Below are positions 32,143 to 41,630 of a DNA stretch of 47,254 nt, piece after piece (positions within the stretch are counted from its first letter, which is position 1; every line of letters begins with the position of its first letter). The DNA comes from RGIG1681 sp045657465. Its GTDB lineage: Bacteria; Bacillota; Clostridia; Christensenellales; UBA1242. The notes below the pieces were generated by a model, which searched no databases, was not told the origin of the DNA, and was given only the letters and a program-made list of their open reading frames with translations. The DNA lies in the NCBI GenBank assembly GCA_045657465.1, contig JAZOTD010000029.1:1-47254 (forward strand), written 5' to 3'. A program made the position numbers and the translations under genes.

Positions 32143-33183
32143 TTATTTTAAAAATAAGAAATATCCAAGTGCTGCAACGGCTGCAGTAATGGCAAGTCCT
32201 GTCAAAATTTTCTTAATAATCTTTTTCGCACAAACAGGAGTGTCTCCCACAACCTTTCCACTCAAACCACTAATATATGTTTTGTATGTCTTGCCCTTAT
32301 ATGTGTAAGTGTTGACATAAACTGGCACATAAGTAAAGTTAAAAAACACATCTTTTGCGTCAGCATCAACCACAATGTCATAAACTTCTTTATATTTTGA
32401 ATTTATCTTTTTTGTAATTTTTGCTTCTATTTCATGCTCTGCATCGCTTGTGATTTTGTAATAATAATCGTGAATATCTTTGTTAATTGAAGCCACCCTA
32501 TAACCATAAGTGTATTCTGGAGTATATGGAATAATGTGGTTGTAGTCTTCTTCTCCAAAAAGCGACAAGAAACAGCTATCTTCATTTGAGTTTGCTGATT
32601 CATCAAGTGAATCAACTCTCTTTATTTCATCACCAAAAATAGGTTTGTTTACTGAATAATACATTCCGTTATAATCTTTTCTAAGTTCAACAGCATTTGC
32701 ACTATAAGTTGTTTCAACGTTGAACGAAAAGTTCCAAACTGGGATAAATAATCCCATAAGTTTTTTATTTACACCCATTTTCTTAAGGTCTGCTGGAATG
32801 TTTCTTCTTGATTTTAAATAAGCATCAAGTTTTTTTGAAGCTTCTTCTTTTGAAATCTTGAAAGGAATAATTCCGTCAGCACAATAACCTGAATCTTGAA
32901 CAGCAGTTGACGATGTGTTGCCACAGTTTGGACATTTTTTTGATTTTTCTTCGCTAGACATATAATAGATGTTTTTGCATGTGTCACACTGATAAGCAAA
33001 CAATGTTTTGTTTAGCTGATTTGGATGAAACCCAGCATCATATTGTCTAACAAGCACTGCTTTATCATTTTTTGTCGGCAAAAAATAATTGGTTTGACAA
33101 TACCTGCAGTCAAGAGTTCCTTTCTGCGGATTAAACCAAAGTTCGCTGCCACAATTTTTACATTTTGATGTAACTTTTTCCAT
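32143..33183 (-). CDS. Zinc-ribbon membrane protein of unknown function
   Basis: 346 residues. Two zinc ribbons at the N terminus: CKNCGSELWF...CRYC (residues 8-29) and CDTCKNIYYMSSEEKSKKCPNC (~66-87). A long beta-rich domain (IPVWNFSFNVETTYSANA; YVPVYVNTYTYKGKTYKTYISGLSGKV) follows, then a C-terminal transmembrane helix (ILTGLAITAAVAALGYFLF). The tail-anchored topology leaves the ribbons in the cytoplasm. It is of a type common in Bacillota and sometimes named after replication primases or TFIIB because of the zinc ribbon only; no such function is supported. The ATG has no SD and lies six bases after TAAAAT. Confidence 0.75.
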   Translation of the reverse strand: MEKVTSKCKNCGSELWFNPQKGTLDCRYCQTNYFLPTKNDKAVLVRQYDAGFHPNQLNKTLFAYQCDTCKNIYYMSSEEKSKKCPNCGNTSSTAVQDSGYCADGIIPFKISKEEASKKLDAYLKSRRNIPADLKKMGVNKKLMGLFIPVWNFSFNVETTYSANAVELRKDYNGMYYSVNKPIFGDEIKRVDSLDESANSNEDSCFLSLFGEEDYNHIIPYTPEYTYGYRVASINKDIHDYYYKITSDAEHEIEAKITKKINSKYKEVYDIVVDADAKDVFFNFTYVPVYVNTYTYKGKTYKTYISGLSGKVVGDTPVCAKKIIKKILTGLAITAAVAALGYFLFLK

Positions 33184-33189
33184 AAATAC

Positions 33190-33218
33190 ATTTTATATTA
33201 TTTTAAAAATTTCAGCAA
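33190..33218 (-). promoter_or_regulatory. Promoter of the zinc-ribbon gene, leaderless type
   Basis: TTGCTG (33213-33218), a 17-base spacer and TAAAAT (33190-33195) on the minus strand; the expected start is the A of the ATG. Confidence 0.55.
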
Positions 33219-33237
33219 CAAAATATATGTGATAAAT

Positions 33238-33268
33238 AAAAAAACTCCCACTTTTTAAGTGAGAGTAT
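33238..33268 (-). terminator. Terminator of the ABC exporter operon
   Basis: ACTCTCACTT/AAGTGGGAGT stem (one G-T pair) with a T7 run on the minus strand. Confidence 0.8.
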
Positions 33269-33271
33269 TTT

Positions 33272-35083
33272 TTAAATTTCTTCGCCATCAAGCCCTGAAA
33301 GTGAAAATTGACTATTGTATAGCTCTGCATAAAACCCATTCTTTTCAATGAGTTCTTTGTGATTTCCAGACTCAATAACATCTCCATCTTTAAGCACCAA
33401 AATAATGTCAGCATTTTTAATTGTTGAAAGTCTGTGTGCAATAACAAAACTTGTGCGATTTTTTGTAAGCTTATCCATTGCTTTTTGAATAAGTTCTTCT
33501 GTTCTTGTGTCAACATTGCTAGTAGCCTCGTCCAAAATTAACATTGGAGAATTTTGCAACATCGCCCTTGCAATAGTCAAGAGTTGTTTTTGACCAACAG
33601 ACACCGCTGTTTCGTCTGACAAAACTGTGTCATAACCATGTGGCAAGGTTTTGATAAAGTGAGTGAGGCCACAAGCTTCACACGCTCTGTCAAGGTCATC
33701 GTTTGTGATTCCTGTTTTGTTATAAATCAAATTTTCACGAATAGTTCCTTCGAAAAGCCATGTGTCTTGCAACACCATTGAAAAAATGTCACGAAGTTGT
33801 GCTCTGGTCATATCGTGAATAGAAATTCCGTCAATCGAAATTTTTCCAGAATTCACTTCATAGAATCTCATAAGCAGATTAACAATTGTTGTTTTTCCGG
33901 CTCCCGTTGGCCCAACAATGGCAACTTTTTGACCAGCCTTAACATTAATTGAAAAATCATGAATGATTGTTTTGTCTTTGTCATAACCAAACTTAACATT
34001 TGAAATCACAACATCACCTTTAATTTTTTCAGGTATCTGCACTGATTTTTGTGATTCATCAAAAACTTCTTCTTGTTCCAAAAAGTCAAACACTCTTTCG
34101 CTTGCAGCAGCGGCTGTTTGCACACTAGTCATTGCTTGCGCAATCTGTGAAAGTGGGTTTGTGAATAGTCTAATATAAATCATGAACGAGCTGATAACAC
34201 CAAGTTCAATTTTTCCGTTAATAAATAGCACAGCCCCCAATATGCAAACCACAACATAACCAAGGTTGCCAATAAATGCCATTATTGGGTGCATTGCACC
34301 TGATATAAATTGAGCCTTCCAACCAGCGTTAAAAAGTTTTTTGTTTACCTTTTCAAACTTATCTTTAACTTCAAAGCCAGCGTTATAGGTCTTGATTACG
34401 AGTTGGCCAGAATAAGATTCTTCAATAACGCCATTAAGCTCGGCAAGTTTGTTTTGTTGTTCAATGAAATATTTTTGTGATTTTGAAACAATCAAAAACA
34501 TAAGTGAAAAACCAATAATTGTTGAAGCTATTGCCGCAAGTGCCATAATCCAGTTAGTCACAAACATCATGATGAGTGAACCTAAAAACAAGACAATAGC
34601 ACCCACCATACTAGACACACTAGAGTGAAGGGTTTGACCAATAATATCAACATCGTTGGTTACTGTGCTAAGCACTTCACCATAAGGTTTTCTGTCTAGG
34701 TATGAAAGTGGAAGTTTGTTAATCTTTTTTTGAATATCACTTCTAAGTTTTTGGCTCATCTTAAAGCAAACTTTTCCAATCAAAATGTTTGCTATATAAG
34801 TGAACGCTGCACCCAAAACATAAATTGAAATCAAGAAGATTGCAATCTCCCAAATCTGTGACATTTCATAAGGAATGCCAAATATTGACTTTCCAACAAT
34901 TGTAGTAATGTCACCAATTTTGTTTGGACCAATAAGTCTAAACACTGTGCTAGCAATAATTAAAAATATTGAAATAAAAATCAAAGGAGCAAATGCTTTT
35001 AAATATTTAAATAATCTGCCGAGCGATTTTTTCATGTCTTTTGCTTTTTGAGGAGCTCGTGTGTTGTTGTTCATTCTAGGCAT
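33272..35083 (-). CDS. ABC exporter half-transporter, second subunit (catalytic-site type)
   Basis: 603 residues: a six-helix type IV exporter domain followed by a nucleotide-binding domain with Walker A GPTGAGKTT (~390), Q loop MVLQDTWLF, signature AVSVGQKQL (degenerate LSGGQ), Walker B LILDEATSNVD with the catalytic Glu, and the H loop AHRLST. I place the start at 35083, which has GGAGG 9 bases upstream; upstream ATGs lie inside the partner gene. It overlaps the partner stop by 8 bases. Heterodimeric exporters of this kind handle drugs, lipids or peptides; the substrate is unknown. Confidence 0.9.
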   Translation of the reverse strand: MPRMNNNTRAPQKAKDMKKSLGRLFKYLKAFAPLIFISIFLIIASTVFRLIGPNKIGDITTIVGKSIFGIPYEMSQIWEIAIFLISIYVLGAAFTYIANILIGKVCFKMSQKLRSDIQKKINKLPLSYLDRKPYGEVLSTVTNDVDIIGQTLHSSVSSMVGAIVLFLGSLIMMFVTNWIMALAAIASTIIGFSLMFLIVSKSQKYFIEQQNKLAELNGVIEESYSGQLVIKTYNAGFEVKDKFEKVNKKLFNAGWKAQFISGAMHPIMAFIGNLGYVVVCILGAVLFINGKIELGVISSFMIYIRLFTNPLSQIAQAMTSVQTAAAASERVFDFLEQEEVFDESQKSVQIPEKIKGDVVISNVKFGYDKDKTIIHDFSINVKAGQKVAIVGPTGAGKTTIVNLLMRFYEVNSGKISIDGISIHDMTRAQLRDIFSMVLQDTWLFEGTIRENLIYNKTGITNDDLDRACEACGLTHFIKTLPHGYDTVLSDETAVSVGQKQLLTIARAMLQNSPMLILDEATSNVDTRTEELIQKAMDKLTKNRTSFVIAHRLSTIKNADIILVLKDGDVIESGNHKELIEKNGFYAELYNSQFSLSGLDGEEI

Positions 35084-36836
35084 TTTCCAATTCCTCCTTT
35101 GAAAGCTGTGACAATGCAATTTCTTTATACACCGAACATGTCTTCATCAGTTCATCATGCTTACCTTCGCCAACAATTGAACCTTTGTCAAGCACGATTA
35201 TTTTGTCAGCATCTTTAATCGTTCCAATACGTTGAGCAACAATCAAACAAGTTGTTTCACCTGCTTTTTCTTTAAGCGCCATTCGAAGTGCCTTGTCTGT
35301 TTTATAATCAAGTGCTGAAAAGCTGTCGTCAAAAATCAAAATTTCTGGTTTTCTAGCAAGTGCTCTTGCAATTGAAATTCTTTGTTTTTGACCACCAGAA
35401 ACATTTTTTCCACCTTGGTCAATGTGAGCATCAAGACCACCTTCTAAATCATAAACAAACTTTGATTGTGAAATTTCAACAGCTTCTTCAACTTCTTCAG
35501 CAGTTGGTTTCAAACCACCCTTTTCGCCCATCACAATATTATCTTTTACTGTTCCAGAAAACAAAATTGCTTTTTGAGAAATATAACCAATCTTGTCATT
35601 GAGTTGTTCAATTGTGTAATCTTTAACATTAACACCGTCAACAATAACTTGTCCTTCAGTCGCATCATATAATCTTGGAACAAGGTTGATAAGTGTGCTT
35701 TTTCCACTTCCAGTAGAACCAATAAACGCCACAACATCACCCTTTTTAGCTTTAAAACTAATGTCGTGAAGCACATATTCTTCTGCATCTGGATACTTGA
35801 ATCCAACATTTACAAATTGAACTTCACCTGTCTTTATTGGAGCATCAATCCCCGCACCATCAGGCACAGAATTTTTAGTTTCTAAAACTTCATTAATACG
35901 TCTTGCAGAAACCTGTGCTCTTGGAAGCATTATTGAAATCATGATAAGCATAACAAAACTCATGACCACTTGAATCGCATAACCACTAAAAGTCATCATT
36001 TGACCAAGCAAAATGCGTTTTTCATTAATAAGTTCGGCTCCACCAATAAGCATTGCACCAATAATATAGATTGCAAGTGGAAGCCCACTCATAACAAAGT
36101 TCATCACAGGGTCCATGAGCGACAACCATTTATTGATAAACAAGTGATTGTCAGTAATGTCTTTATTTGCTTTTTCAAATTTTTCTTCTTGATAATCTTC
36201 TGCATTGAAAGCTCTAACGACTCTTGTTCCTGTAAGTCCTTCACGTGTAACTCTGTTAAGGTTATCAGTTAAAATTTGAATACGTTTAAATCTAGGCATA
36301 ACAACACAAACAATTATAATTATTGTAAGCACAATAAACACAACTGCAAGCACTGTGGCAAGCGTCCATGAAAGATTGCTTTCAACAATCTTAAGCACTG
36401 CAAGCACTGCCATGATTGGAGCTTTAAAAATAATTTGCATGCCCATTGAAATTAAGTTTTGAACTTGTGTAATATCATTTGTTGTTCGAGTAATCAAGCT
36501 TGCTGTTGAAAAATGTTTAATTTCACCACTTGGAAAATTAATAACTTTGTCAAACACTCTTGAACGCAAAGTCTTTCCAAGACTAGACGCCACATTTGAA
36601 ATAAAATATTTTGAAATAACAAGCATAGACATACTAAGCACCGCAAACAAGAGCATATAAAGCCCCTTTTCAACAACCTGAGCAACGGTTGTTCCAGCGG
36701 TGGTTATCATGCTTGTAATTTCTGCCATATAATCAAAAATTTCAAGTTCAAACCAGCAGTTGCCAAATATCAATGCAAATGCGATAAACACATATAGCCA
36801 ATCTATTTTACGTAAGTTTTTTAGTTGTTTTAGCAT
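35076..36836 (-). CDS. ABC exporter half-transporter, first subunit (degenerate-site type)
   Basis: 586 residues: six transmembrane helices, then an NBD with Walker A GSTGSGKST (~373), signature NVSGGQKQR (intact), Walker B ILIFDDSFSALD, where the catalytic Glu is Asp, and AQRIGT at the H-loop position (Gln in place of His). Its partner has the complementary pattern: intact Glu and His but a degenerate signature. Together they form one active and one degenerate ATP site, as in LmrCD- or TM287/288-type heterodimers. AGGAGG lies 5-6 bases before the ATG; a strong promoter precedes it. No substrate-defining neighbour. Confidence 0.9.
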   Translation of the reverse strand: MLKQLKNLRKIDWLYVFIAFALIFGNCWFELEIFDYMAEITSMITTAGTTVAQVVEKGLYMLLFAVLSMSMLVISKYFISNVASSLGKTLRSRVFDKVINFPSGEIKHFSTASLITRTTNDITQVQNLISMGMQIIFKAPIMAVLAVLKIVESNLSWTLATVLAVVFIVLTIIIIVCVVMPRFKRIQILTDNLNRVTREGLTGTRVVRAFNAEDYQEEKFEKANKDITDNHLFINKWLSLMDPVMNFVMSGLPLAIYIIGAMLIGGAELINEKRILLGQMMTFSGYAIQVVMSFVMLIMISIMLPRAQVSARRINEVLETKNSVPDGAGIDAPIKTGEVQFVNVGFKYPDAEEYVLHDISFKAKKGDVVAFIGSTGSGKSTLINLVPRLYDATEGQVIVDGVNVKDYTIEQLNDKIGYISQKAILFSGTVKDNIVMGEKGGLKPTAEEVEEAVEISQSKFVYDLEGGLDAHIDQGGKNVSGGQKQRISIARALARKPEILIFDDSFSALDYKTDKALRMALKEKAGETTCLIVAQRIGTIKDADKIIVLDKGSIVGEGKHDELMKTCSVYKEIALSQLSKEELENA

Positions 36837-36859
36837 ATGTCCTCCTATATCATTTATTT

Positions 36860-36888
36860 ATTATAATTACATTTAACAAAATATGCAA
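36860..36888 (-). promoter_or_regulatory. Promoter of the ABC exporter operon
   Basis: TTGCAT (36883-36888), a 17-base spacer and a perfect TATAAT (36860-36865) on the minus strand. Confidence 0.8.
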
Positions 36889-36943
36889 TTATTTAGAAAA
36901 AAAGAATATTAATAAATTTTATTACACAAAAACAAATATGCTA

Positions 36944-36952
36944 TGATATAAT
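36944..36952 (+). promoter_or_regulatory. Extended -10 promoter of radC
   Basis: TGA followed by a perfect TATAAT (36947-36952); the -35 is weak (TTACAC at 36922). It diverges from the ABC promoter. Confidence 0.65.
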
Positions 36953-36981
36953 AAAACCATAATTGTAACGGGTGAATAAAT

Positions 36982-37854
36982 ATGGAACTAAGAAAATATA
37001 ACACATCTCAAGACAAAAACGACGATTATTCAAAAATTGCCATAACAGAACTTGAGAAACTTAAGACTAAAAAAGAAAAACCAACAAACATTCACAAAGA
37101 TCATAGAAGCAGACTAAAATCTCAATTTTTAGAAAATGGTCTTGAAAGTTTAACGGACATTCAAAAGCTTGAACTATTGTTGTTTTACGCCATTCCACAA
37201 AAAGACACAAATCCAATAGCACATGAACTAATTGCCGAGTTTGGTTCACTAAAAAACATTCTCAAAGCTGACCACAAATCACTCACAAAAATCAAAGGCG
37301 TAAAAGACAACACAGCCACTCTAATTTCACTTATTGGTCAATTGTTAAACTATGCTGGAAAACCAACTGACAAAACAAACATCACATCAACATCACTCGC
37401 AAAAGATTTTGCAAGCAAGTTCTATGTCAATGTTGCTGTCGAACAATTCTATGTTATATGTTTAACAAAATCAAATGAAGTGATCAAGTCTTTCATGATA
37501 AAGTCTGGAACTGCTGATGAAGTTGATGTTCAAATTAGAACTGTAACCGAAGTTGCTCTTGACTGCAAGTGCAACAAAATCATCATTAGTCACAATCACC
37601 CAAATGGAAAAGCACAAATGTCAGACGAAGATTGTGCATTCACCTATTCAATCATTTGCAGTTGCATGTTAAACTCAATCGATGTTGTAGATCACATCAT
37701 CGTTGGCACCGACAAAACCATTTCACTTCAAGAACAAAACATCTTGCCAAAAATTAAACAACGTGCAATGAACACTATTCAACTTCCAAAAGATAAACAA
37801 TTGTTTTTGTCATCTCTTTCTGCAAACTATATTGTTGACACACCAGAAGATTAA
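36982..37854 (+). CDS. radC: RadC-family JAB-domain protein
   Basis: 290 residues: an N-terminal extension (~40 residues, charged), a helix-hairpin-helix region (LIAEFGSLKNILKADHKSLTKIKGVKDNTA, ~74-103), and a JAB/MPN metalloprotease-like domain with the metal motif SHNHPNGKAQMSDED (~200-214). RadC was once linked to DNA repair, but its activity is still unclear. It is longer than the typical ~225 residues because of both ends. GGGTGA lies 7-8 bases before the ATG. A single-gene unit. Confidence 0.88.
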   Translation: MELRKYNTSQDKNDDYSKIAITELEKLKTKKEKPTNIHKDHRSRLKSQFLENGLESLTDIQKLELLLFYAIPQKDTNPIAHELIAEFGSLKNILKADHKSLTKIKGVKDNTATLISLIGQLLNYAGKPTDKTNITSTSLAKDFASKFYVNVAVEQFYVICLTKSNEVIKSFMIKSGTADEVDVQIRTVTEVALDCKCNKIIISHNHPNGKAQMSDEDCAFTYSIICSCMLNSIDVVDHIIVGTDKTISLQEQNILPKIKQRAMNTIQLPKDKQLFLSSLSANYIVDTPED

Positions 37855-37880
37855 AATGCCCATTTGTGGCATTTTTTTTA
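37853..37880 (+). terminator. Terminator of radC
   Basis: AAATGCC-CATTTGT-GGCATTT followed by a T run. Confidence 0.85.
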
Positions 37881-37917
37881 TGCACGAATAATACTCTTTA
37901 ATAAAAGGAGTATAACT

Positions 37918-40524
37918 TTGGCATTTCACAATGAATCTTTGTCATCAATTTATAAAACCTTAAACTCAAGTGAAGACGGACTCACTTCATCTCAGGCAGA
38001 AAAAAATCAAAAACTGTTTGGAAAAAATGAACTTGATAAGCAAAGGTCATTAGGATTTTTTACGCGTTTCTTTTTGCAATTCAAAAATATTATGATAATA
38101 ATTTTGCTAGTATCTGCAGTTATTTCAACAACACTTGCTATAACCAATAGAGATTATGAAAGTTTGTTTGAGGGACTCTTGATTTTTGCAATTGTCATCA
38201 TCAATGCAATAGTTGGCGTCATTCAAGAACAAAAAGCTGAAAATGCCCTGCTAATGCTTGCAAAATCAGCACAACCATTTGCAACAGTTTGCAGAAATAA
38301 CCATATTCAAAAAATAAACACCTCTAGTCTCGTTGCCGGTGATATTATATATCTTAAAACTGGCGACCGCGTGCCAGCTGACATAAGACTTATCGATTCT
38401 CAAAATTTAACCAGTGACGAAAGTTCACTTACCGGCGAAAGCAGTTCTGTTCAAAAACAAAGTGGTGTTGTTTTAAATAAAAACACAAATATTTCAGACC
38501 AATCAAATATGTGTTTTTCAGGCACAATAATAACTTCAGGACGAGCCAAAGGAATTGTTGTTGCAGTTGGCAAAAACACAGAGCTTGGAAAAATTGCAAA
38601 CAATTTAGCAAATACCATTAAAGAAAAAACTCCCCTTGAAAAAAATATTGACCTTATTGGAAAAGTTATAACATATGTGGTTTTAGCCATTGTTTTTATT
38701 GTTTTTGCTCTTCAAGTAATCTTTAACAAAAGTATTATGATTCTTGACGCCCTTTTAACCGCCGTTGCCTTAGCAGTTGCAGCTATTCCCGAAAGCCTTC
38801 CTGCAGTTATCACCATTATTATGGCTCTCGGTGTTCAAAAACTAGCCCGAAAAAATGCAATAATTAAAAAACTCAGTGCAGTTGAAACGCTTGGTTGTTG
38901 TAATGTAATTTGCACTGACAAAACAGGCACTCTAACCCAAAACAATATGGTGGTTAACCATGTTTATACATCTCTAAAAACATTTACTTCGCAAGACTAT
39001 ACTTTTTCAAAAGACTCTAAACTTGCCACCATTAGTTCAGTCTGTTCATCTGTTCAAATTGATGAAAAAGGTAGCCTTTCAGGAGATGCAACTGAATCAG
39101 CCATTACAAAATTATTAATACAAAAAAATATCAATATCGAAAAAATCAAAAACCTCCACAAAGTTTTTAAAATTAATGAATTTTCATCATCAAGAAAAAT
39201 GATGAGCACTCTTTGCTCATTTCAAAATCAAAATCTTCTGTATGTCAAAGGTGCAATTGATTACATTTTGCCAAAATGCACACATGTTCAAATAGATGAA
39301 AAAATTATTCCATTGTCGGCATCAATAAAACATAAAATTTTAAAAGAAAATGAAAATATTGGTCTTCTCGGCGAACGAATAATTGCCGTTGCATATAAAA
39401 CCACAGAAACAGATACCAGCGAATCAAACTTAATTTTTGTGGGGTTCTTTGGAATAATCGACCCGCCACGACAAGAAACCTTTTCTGCAATCAAACAATG
39501 TAAGTCTGCAGGGCTTAAAACCATAATGATAACCGGCGACCACCACACCACAGCTTTTGCAATCGCCAAAAAACTCGGCATTGCAAAAACAACAAAAGAG
39601 GTTTTGACTGGTTCAGATTTAAATAAACTAACCTTGCGTGACCTTGAAAAAATAATTATGAACTATTCAGTTTTTGCAAGAGTAACCCCCGAACATAAAC
39701 TCATGATTGTCAAAGCACTAAAAAGGAATGGAAATATTGTTTCAATGACCGGTGATGGAATTAATGACGCGCCCAGTGTAAAAAATGCAAACATTGGCGT
39801 ATGCATGGGCAAAACTGGTACCGACGTCACAAAAGAAGTCGCCGACATAATTGTTGCAGATGACAATTTTTCGACAATTGTGCTAGCAATCAAACAAGGT
39901 CGAACAATCTATCAAAACATCACTAAAACCATTGTCTTTCTACTTTCAACCAACCTTGTTGAAGTTCTTGGGCTGTTTATTACATCATTAATCATGCCAA
40001 ACACAATATTTCTTTCTGCTACACAAGTGTTATTTATAAACCTAGTATCTGACAGTCTTCCCGCTTTCGCATTAGGCATTGAACCACCAGAAAAAAACGT
40101 GATGAAATCACCACCACGAGACCCTAAAAAATCACTTCTTTCTGGAAAAACTGCTTGGACAATTTTATATCAGGGTGTTGCACAAACAGTCATTGTTTTG
40201 ACAATGTTCATCATCTGCACTTATAAATTCGGATCAAAAACCGCAAATACAATGTGTTTTTTAACAATTTGTCTTATGCAACTCATTCATGCCATAAACT
40301 GCAAAACTGAAAGTTCAATTTTTAAAATTAATATATTGAAAAATAAGTTTTTCAACTTCAGCTTTATTTCCCTTTTAGTTTTAACCTTGCTTGTCTATTT
40401 AATATCACCACTACAAACCTTATTTTCTCTAATATCAATCACACCCGTTATGTGGCTTATTGTTGTTATCACAAGTTTAAGTATTGTGCCAATAGTCGAA
40501 TTTGGAAAAATTTTAATAAAATAA
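37918..40524 (+). CDS. Ca2+-type (P2A) cation-transporting P-type ATPase
   Basis: 868 residues with ten transmembrane helices. Actuator motif LTGESSSVQ (TGES), phosphorylation motif CTDKTGTLTQ, nucleotide-domain KGAIDYILPKC, hinge TGDGINDAPSVKNANIGVCMG and metal-site helices VAAIPESLPAVI (M4) and NLVSDSLPAFALGIEPP (M6). The pattern fits SERCA/PMR1-like bacterial Ca2+ exporters; M4 has PESLP rather than PEGLP. The start is TTG at 37918, with AAAGGAG 8 bases upstream; an in-frame ATG further up lies in the radC terminator and is rejected. An alternative is Mn2+ or mixed cation export. Confidence 0.9.
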   Translation: MAFHNESLSSIYKTLNSSEDGLTSSQAEKNQKLFGKNELDKQRSLGFFTRFFLQFKNIMIIILLVSAVISTTLAITNRDYESLFEGLLIFAIVIINAIVGVIQEQKAENALLMLAKSAQPFATVCRNNHIQKINTSSLVAGDIIYLKTGDRVPADIRLIDSQNLTSDESSLTGESSSVQKQSGVVLNKNTNISDQSNMCFSGTIITSGRAKGIVVAVGKNTELGKIANNLANTIKEKTPLEKNIDLIGKVITYVVLAIVFIVFALQVIFNKSIMILDALLTAVALAVAAIPESLPAVITIIMALGVQKLARKNAIIKKLSAVETLGCCNVICTDKTGTLTQNNMVVNHVYTSLKTFTSQDYTFSKDSKLATISSVCSSVQIDEKGSLSGDATESAITKLLIQKNINIEKIKNLHKVFKINEFSSSRKMMSTLCSFQNQNLLYVKGAIDYILPKCTHVQIDEKIIPLSASIKHKILKENENIGLLGERIIAVAYKTTETDTSESNLIFVGFFGIIDPPRQETFSAIKQCKSAGLKTIMITGDHHTTAFAIAKKLGIAKTTKEVLTGSDLNKLTLRDLEKIIMNYSVFARVTPEHKLMIVKALKRNGNIVSMTGDGINDAPSVKNANIGVCMGKTGTDVTKEVADIIVADDNFSTIVLAIKQGRTIYQNITKTIVFLLSTNLVEVLGLFITSLIMPNTIFLSATQVLFINLVSDSLPAFALGIEPPEKNVMKSPPRDPKKSLLSGKTAWTILYQGVAQTVIVLTMFIICTYKFGSKTANTMCFLTICLMQLIHAINCKTESSIFKINILKNKFFNFSFISLLVLTLLVYLISPLQTLFSLISITPVMWLIVVITSLSIVPIVEFGKILIK

Positions 40525-40552
40525 AAAGAGATAGAAATTCTATCTCTTTTTT
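40523..40552. terminator. Bidirectional terminator
   Basis: AAAAAGAGATAGAA pairs with TTCTATCTCTTTTT between the convergent ATPase and 298-residue gene. Confidence 0.9.
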
Positions 40553-40570
40553 TATTCTAACTTATTCTTG

Positions 40571-41467
40571 TTAAACTTGTCCTTCGACAGGATTTACATA
40601 TATTCCACTTTGAGTTCCTCTCTTGCCAATATTTTTTACAAATTTAAACTCACCAAACACGTCAATACCTTGCAAAATAATATCGCCAAATGTGGTCGTA
40701 AATTTTTCTAAATCCATATCATCTTCTTCTGGGAAGATAAAATCAATAAGCAAATTCATCAAGATCTTGCTTTGTTTTGCAGTTCGTCCATTAATTGCAA
40801 TTGTCGCATTTGAAACACGTTCTGTTTCTGCTTTTGTTAAGTCGATATCATATGAAACAGACAAATATAAGTTATCTGGAACAATCATATTAAGTAAAAA
40901 CAATGGAGTGTCCATATGTTCTGCAATTTGCTCACGAATGTCAATTGTGTTAATTTTTGTAATAAAGCTTATGTTTGCTTTCTCATAATGGTCATCAACT
41001 TTTGACTTTTCGTCAATCGTTAAAATAATTTCCAAAATTGAAATGTTAAGCACGTTAAGATAATTTAAATCAGGAAGTGCATCAAGCAAAATGCCATTAT
41101 CAATCAATTTATTACAAAGTGCTGCAAGTTCCCTGTCAGTGAGATTTACAGATACATCACCCTTAAACCCATCTTCAGTAATTGTTCCATCATCAGCAAT
41201 TTTGTAGTTTGCTGATTGAAGTGTTGAAATAGCTGAAGTCAAATCTTGAGTTGTGTAAGGGTTTTGAACAAGTTTTTTCTCATTTGGACTCTTATAAAGT
41301 GAAGTAACAACCCCAATAAGATCAGGAACATTGTTAATGCCATATTGACCGAAATATTTAGGAATAATTGAAAGATCAAGAAAAAAGTAACCACCCACAA
41401 AGATGCTTAACACTAAAAATAACACAACCAAAATTCTTCCTAAAATCCTAGGCTTTTTCTTTTCCAT
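40571..41467 (-). CDS. Signal-anchored extracytoplasmic protein of unknown function
   Basis: 298 residues: a basic start (MEKKKPR), one hydrophobic anchor (residues ~11-30) and an exported mixed alpha/beta domain. Features include LTDRELAALCNKLIDNG (~108-124) and a long segment ISFITKINTIDIREQIAEHM...LYLSVSYDIDLTKAETERVSNATIAING (~166-226) reminiscent of lipid-binding or pore-lining beta structures; the family is not recognised. AGGGA lies 10 bases upstream. Its ATG overlaps the stop of the 35-codon gene as TAATG, so the two are coupled. It lies where hpt/ftsH would follow tilS in Bacillus, but it is unrelated to either. Confidence 0.7.
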   Translation of the reverse strand: MEKKKPRILGRILVVLFLVLSIFVGGYFFLDLSIIPKYFGQYGINNVPDLIGVVTSLYKSPNEKKLVQNPYTTQDLTSAISTLQSANYKIADDGTITEDGFKGDVSVNLTDRELAALCNKLIDNGILLDALPDLNYLNVLNISILEIILTIDEKSKVDDHYEKANISFITKINTIDIREQIAEHMDTPLFLLNMIVPDNLYLSVSYDIDLTKAETERVSNATIAINGRTAKQSKILMNLLIDFIFPEEDDMDLEKFTTTFGDIILQGIDVFGEFKFVKNIGKRGTQSGIYVNPVEGQV

Positions 41468-41574
41468 TAAACAATATTCCCTGAAATAGATGCTTTAAAA
41501 ACCATGAAAAGAGCCACAGCAACAACGACACCTGTCACAAGAAGTCTAACCAGGCTAAATTTCTTTTTGAACAT
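41467..41574 (-). CDS. 35-residue membrane peptide coupled to the 298-residue gene
   Basis: A short gene of 36 codons including the stop. Translation: a basic head MFKKKFSLVR, then a hydrophobic helix LLVTGVVVAVALFMVF, then KASISGNIV. AGGAG lies 7-8 bases before the ATG, a strong promoter lies just upstream, and its TAA shares a base with the next ATG (TAATG). These three facts make a real coding gene likely. It could be a leader for translational coupling or a partner membrane peptide. Confidence 0.7.
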   Translation of the reverse strand: MFKKKFSLVRLLVTGVVVAVALFMVFKASISGNIV

Positions 41575-41595
41575 CTATCTTTCTCCTATGTAATT

Positions 41596-41625
41596 AGTAT
41601 AAGTAAAAACACCAAAAAAAGTCAA
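41596..41625 (-). promoter_or_regulatory. Promoter of the small-peptide/298-residue operon
   Basis: TTGACT (41620-41625), an 18-base spacer and TATACT (41596-41601) on the minus strand, in the gap after tilS. Transcription would start about 15 bases before the peptide ATG. Confidence 0.75.
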
Positions 41626-41630
41626 CAAAA

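Noticed and set aside
32143..33183. Zinc-ribbon protein as a primosomal helicase or TFIIB-like factor
   Set aside because: Only the zinc-ribbon pattern is shared. There is no helicase motif, and the protein ends in a transmembrane anchor.
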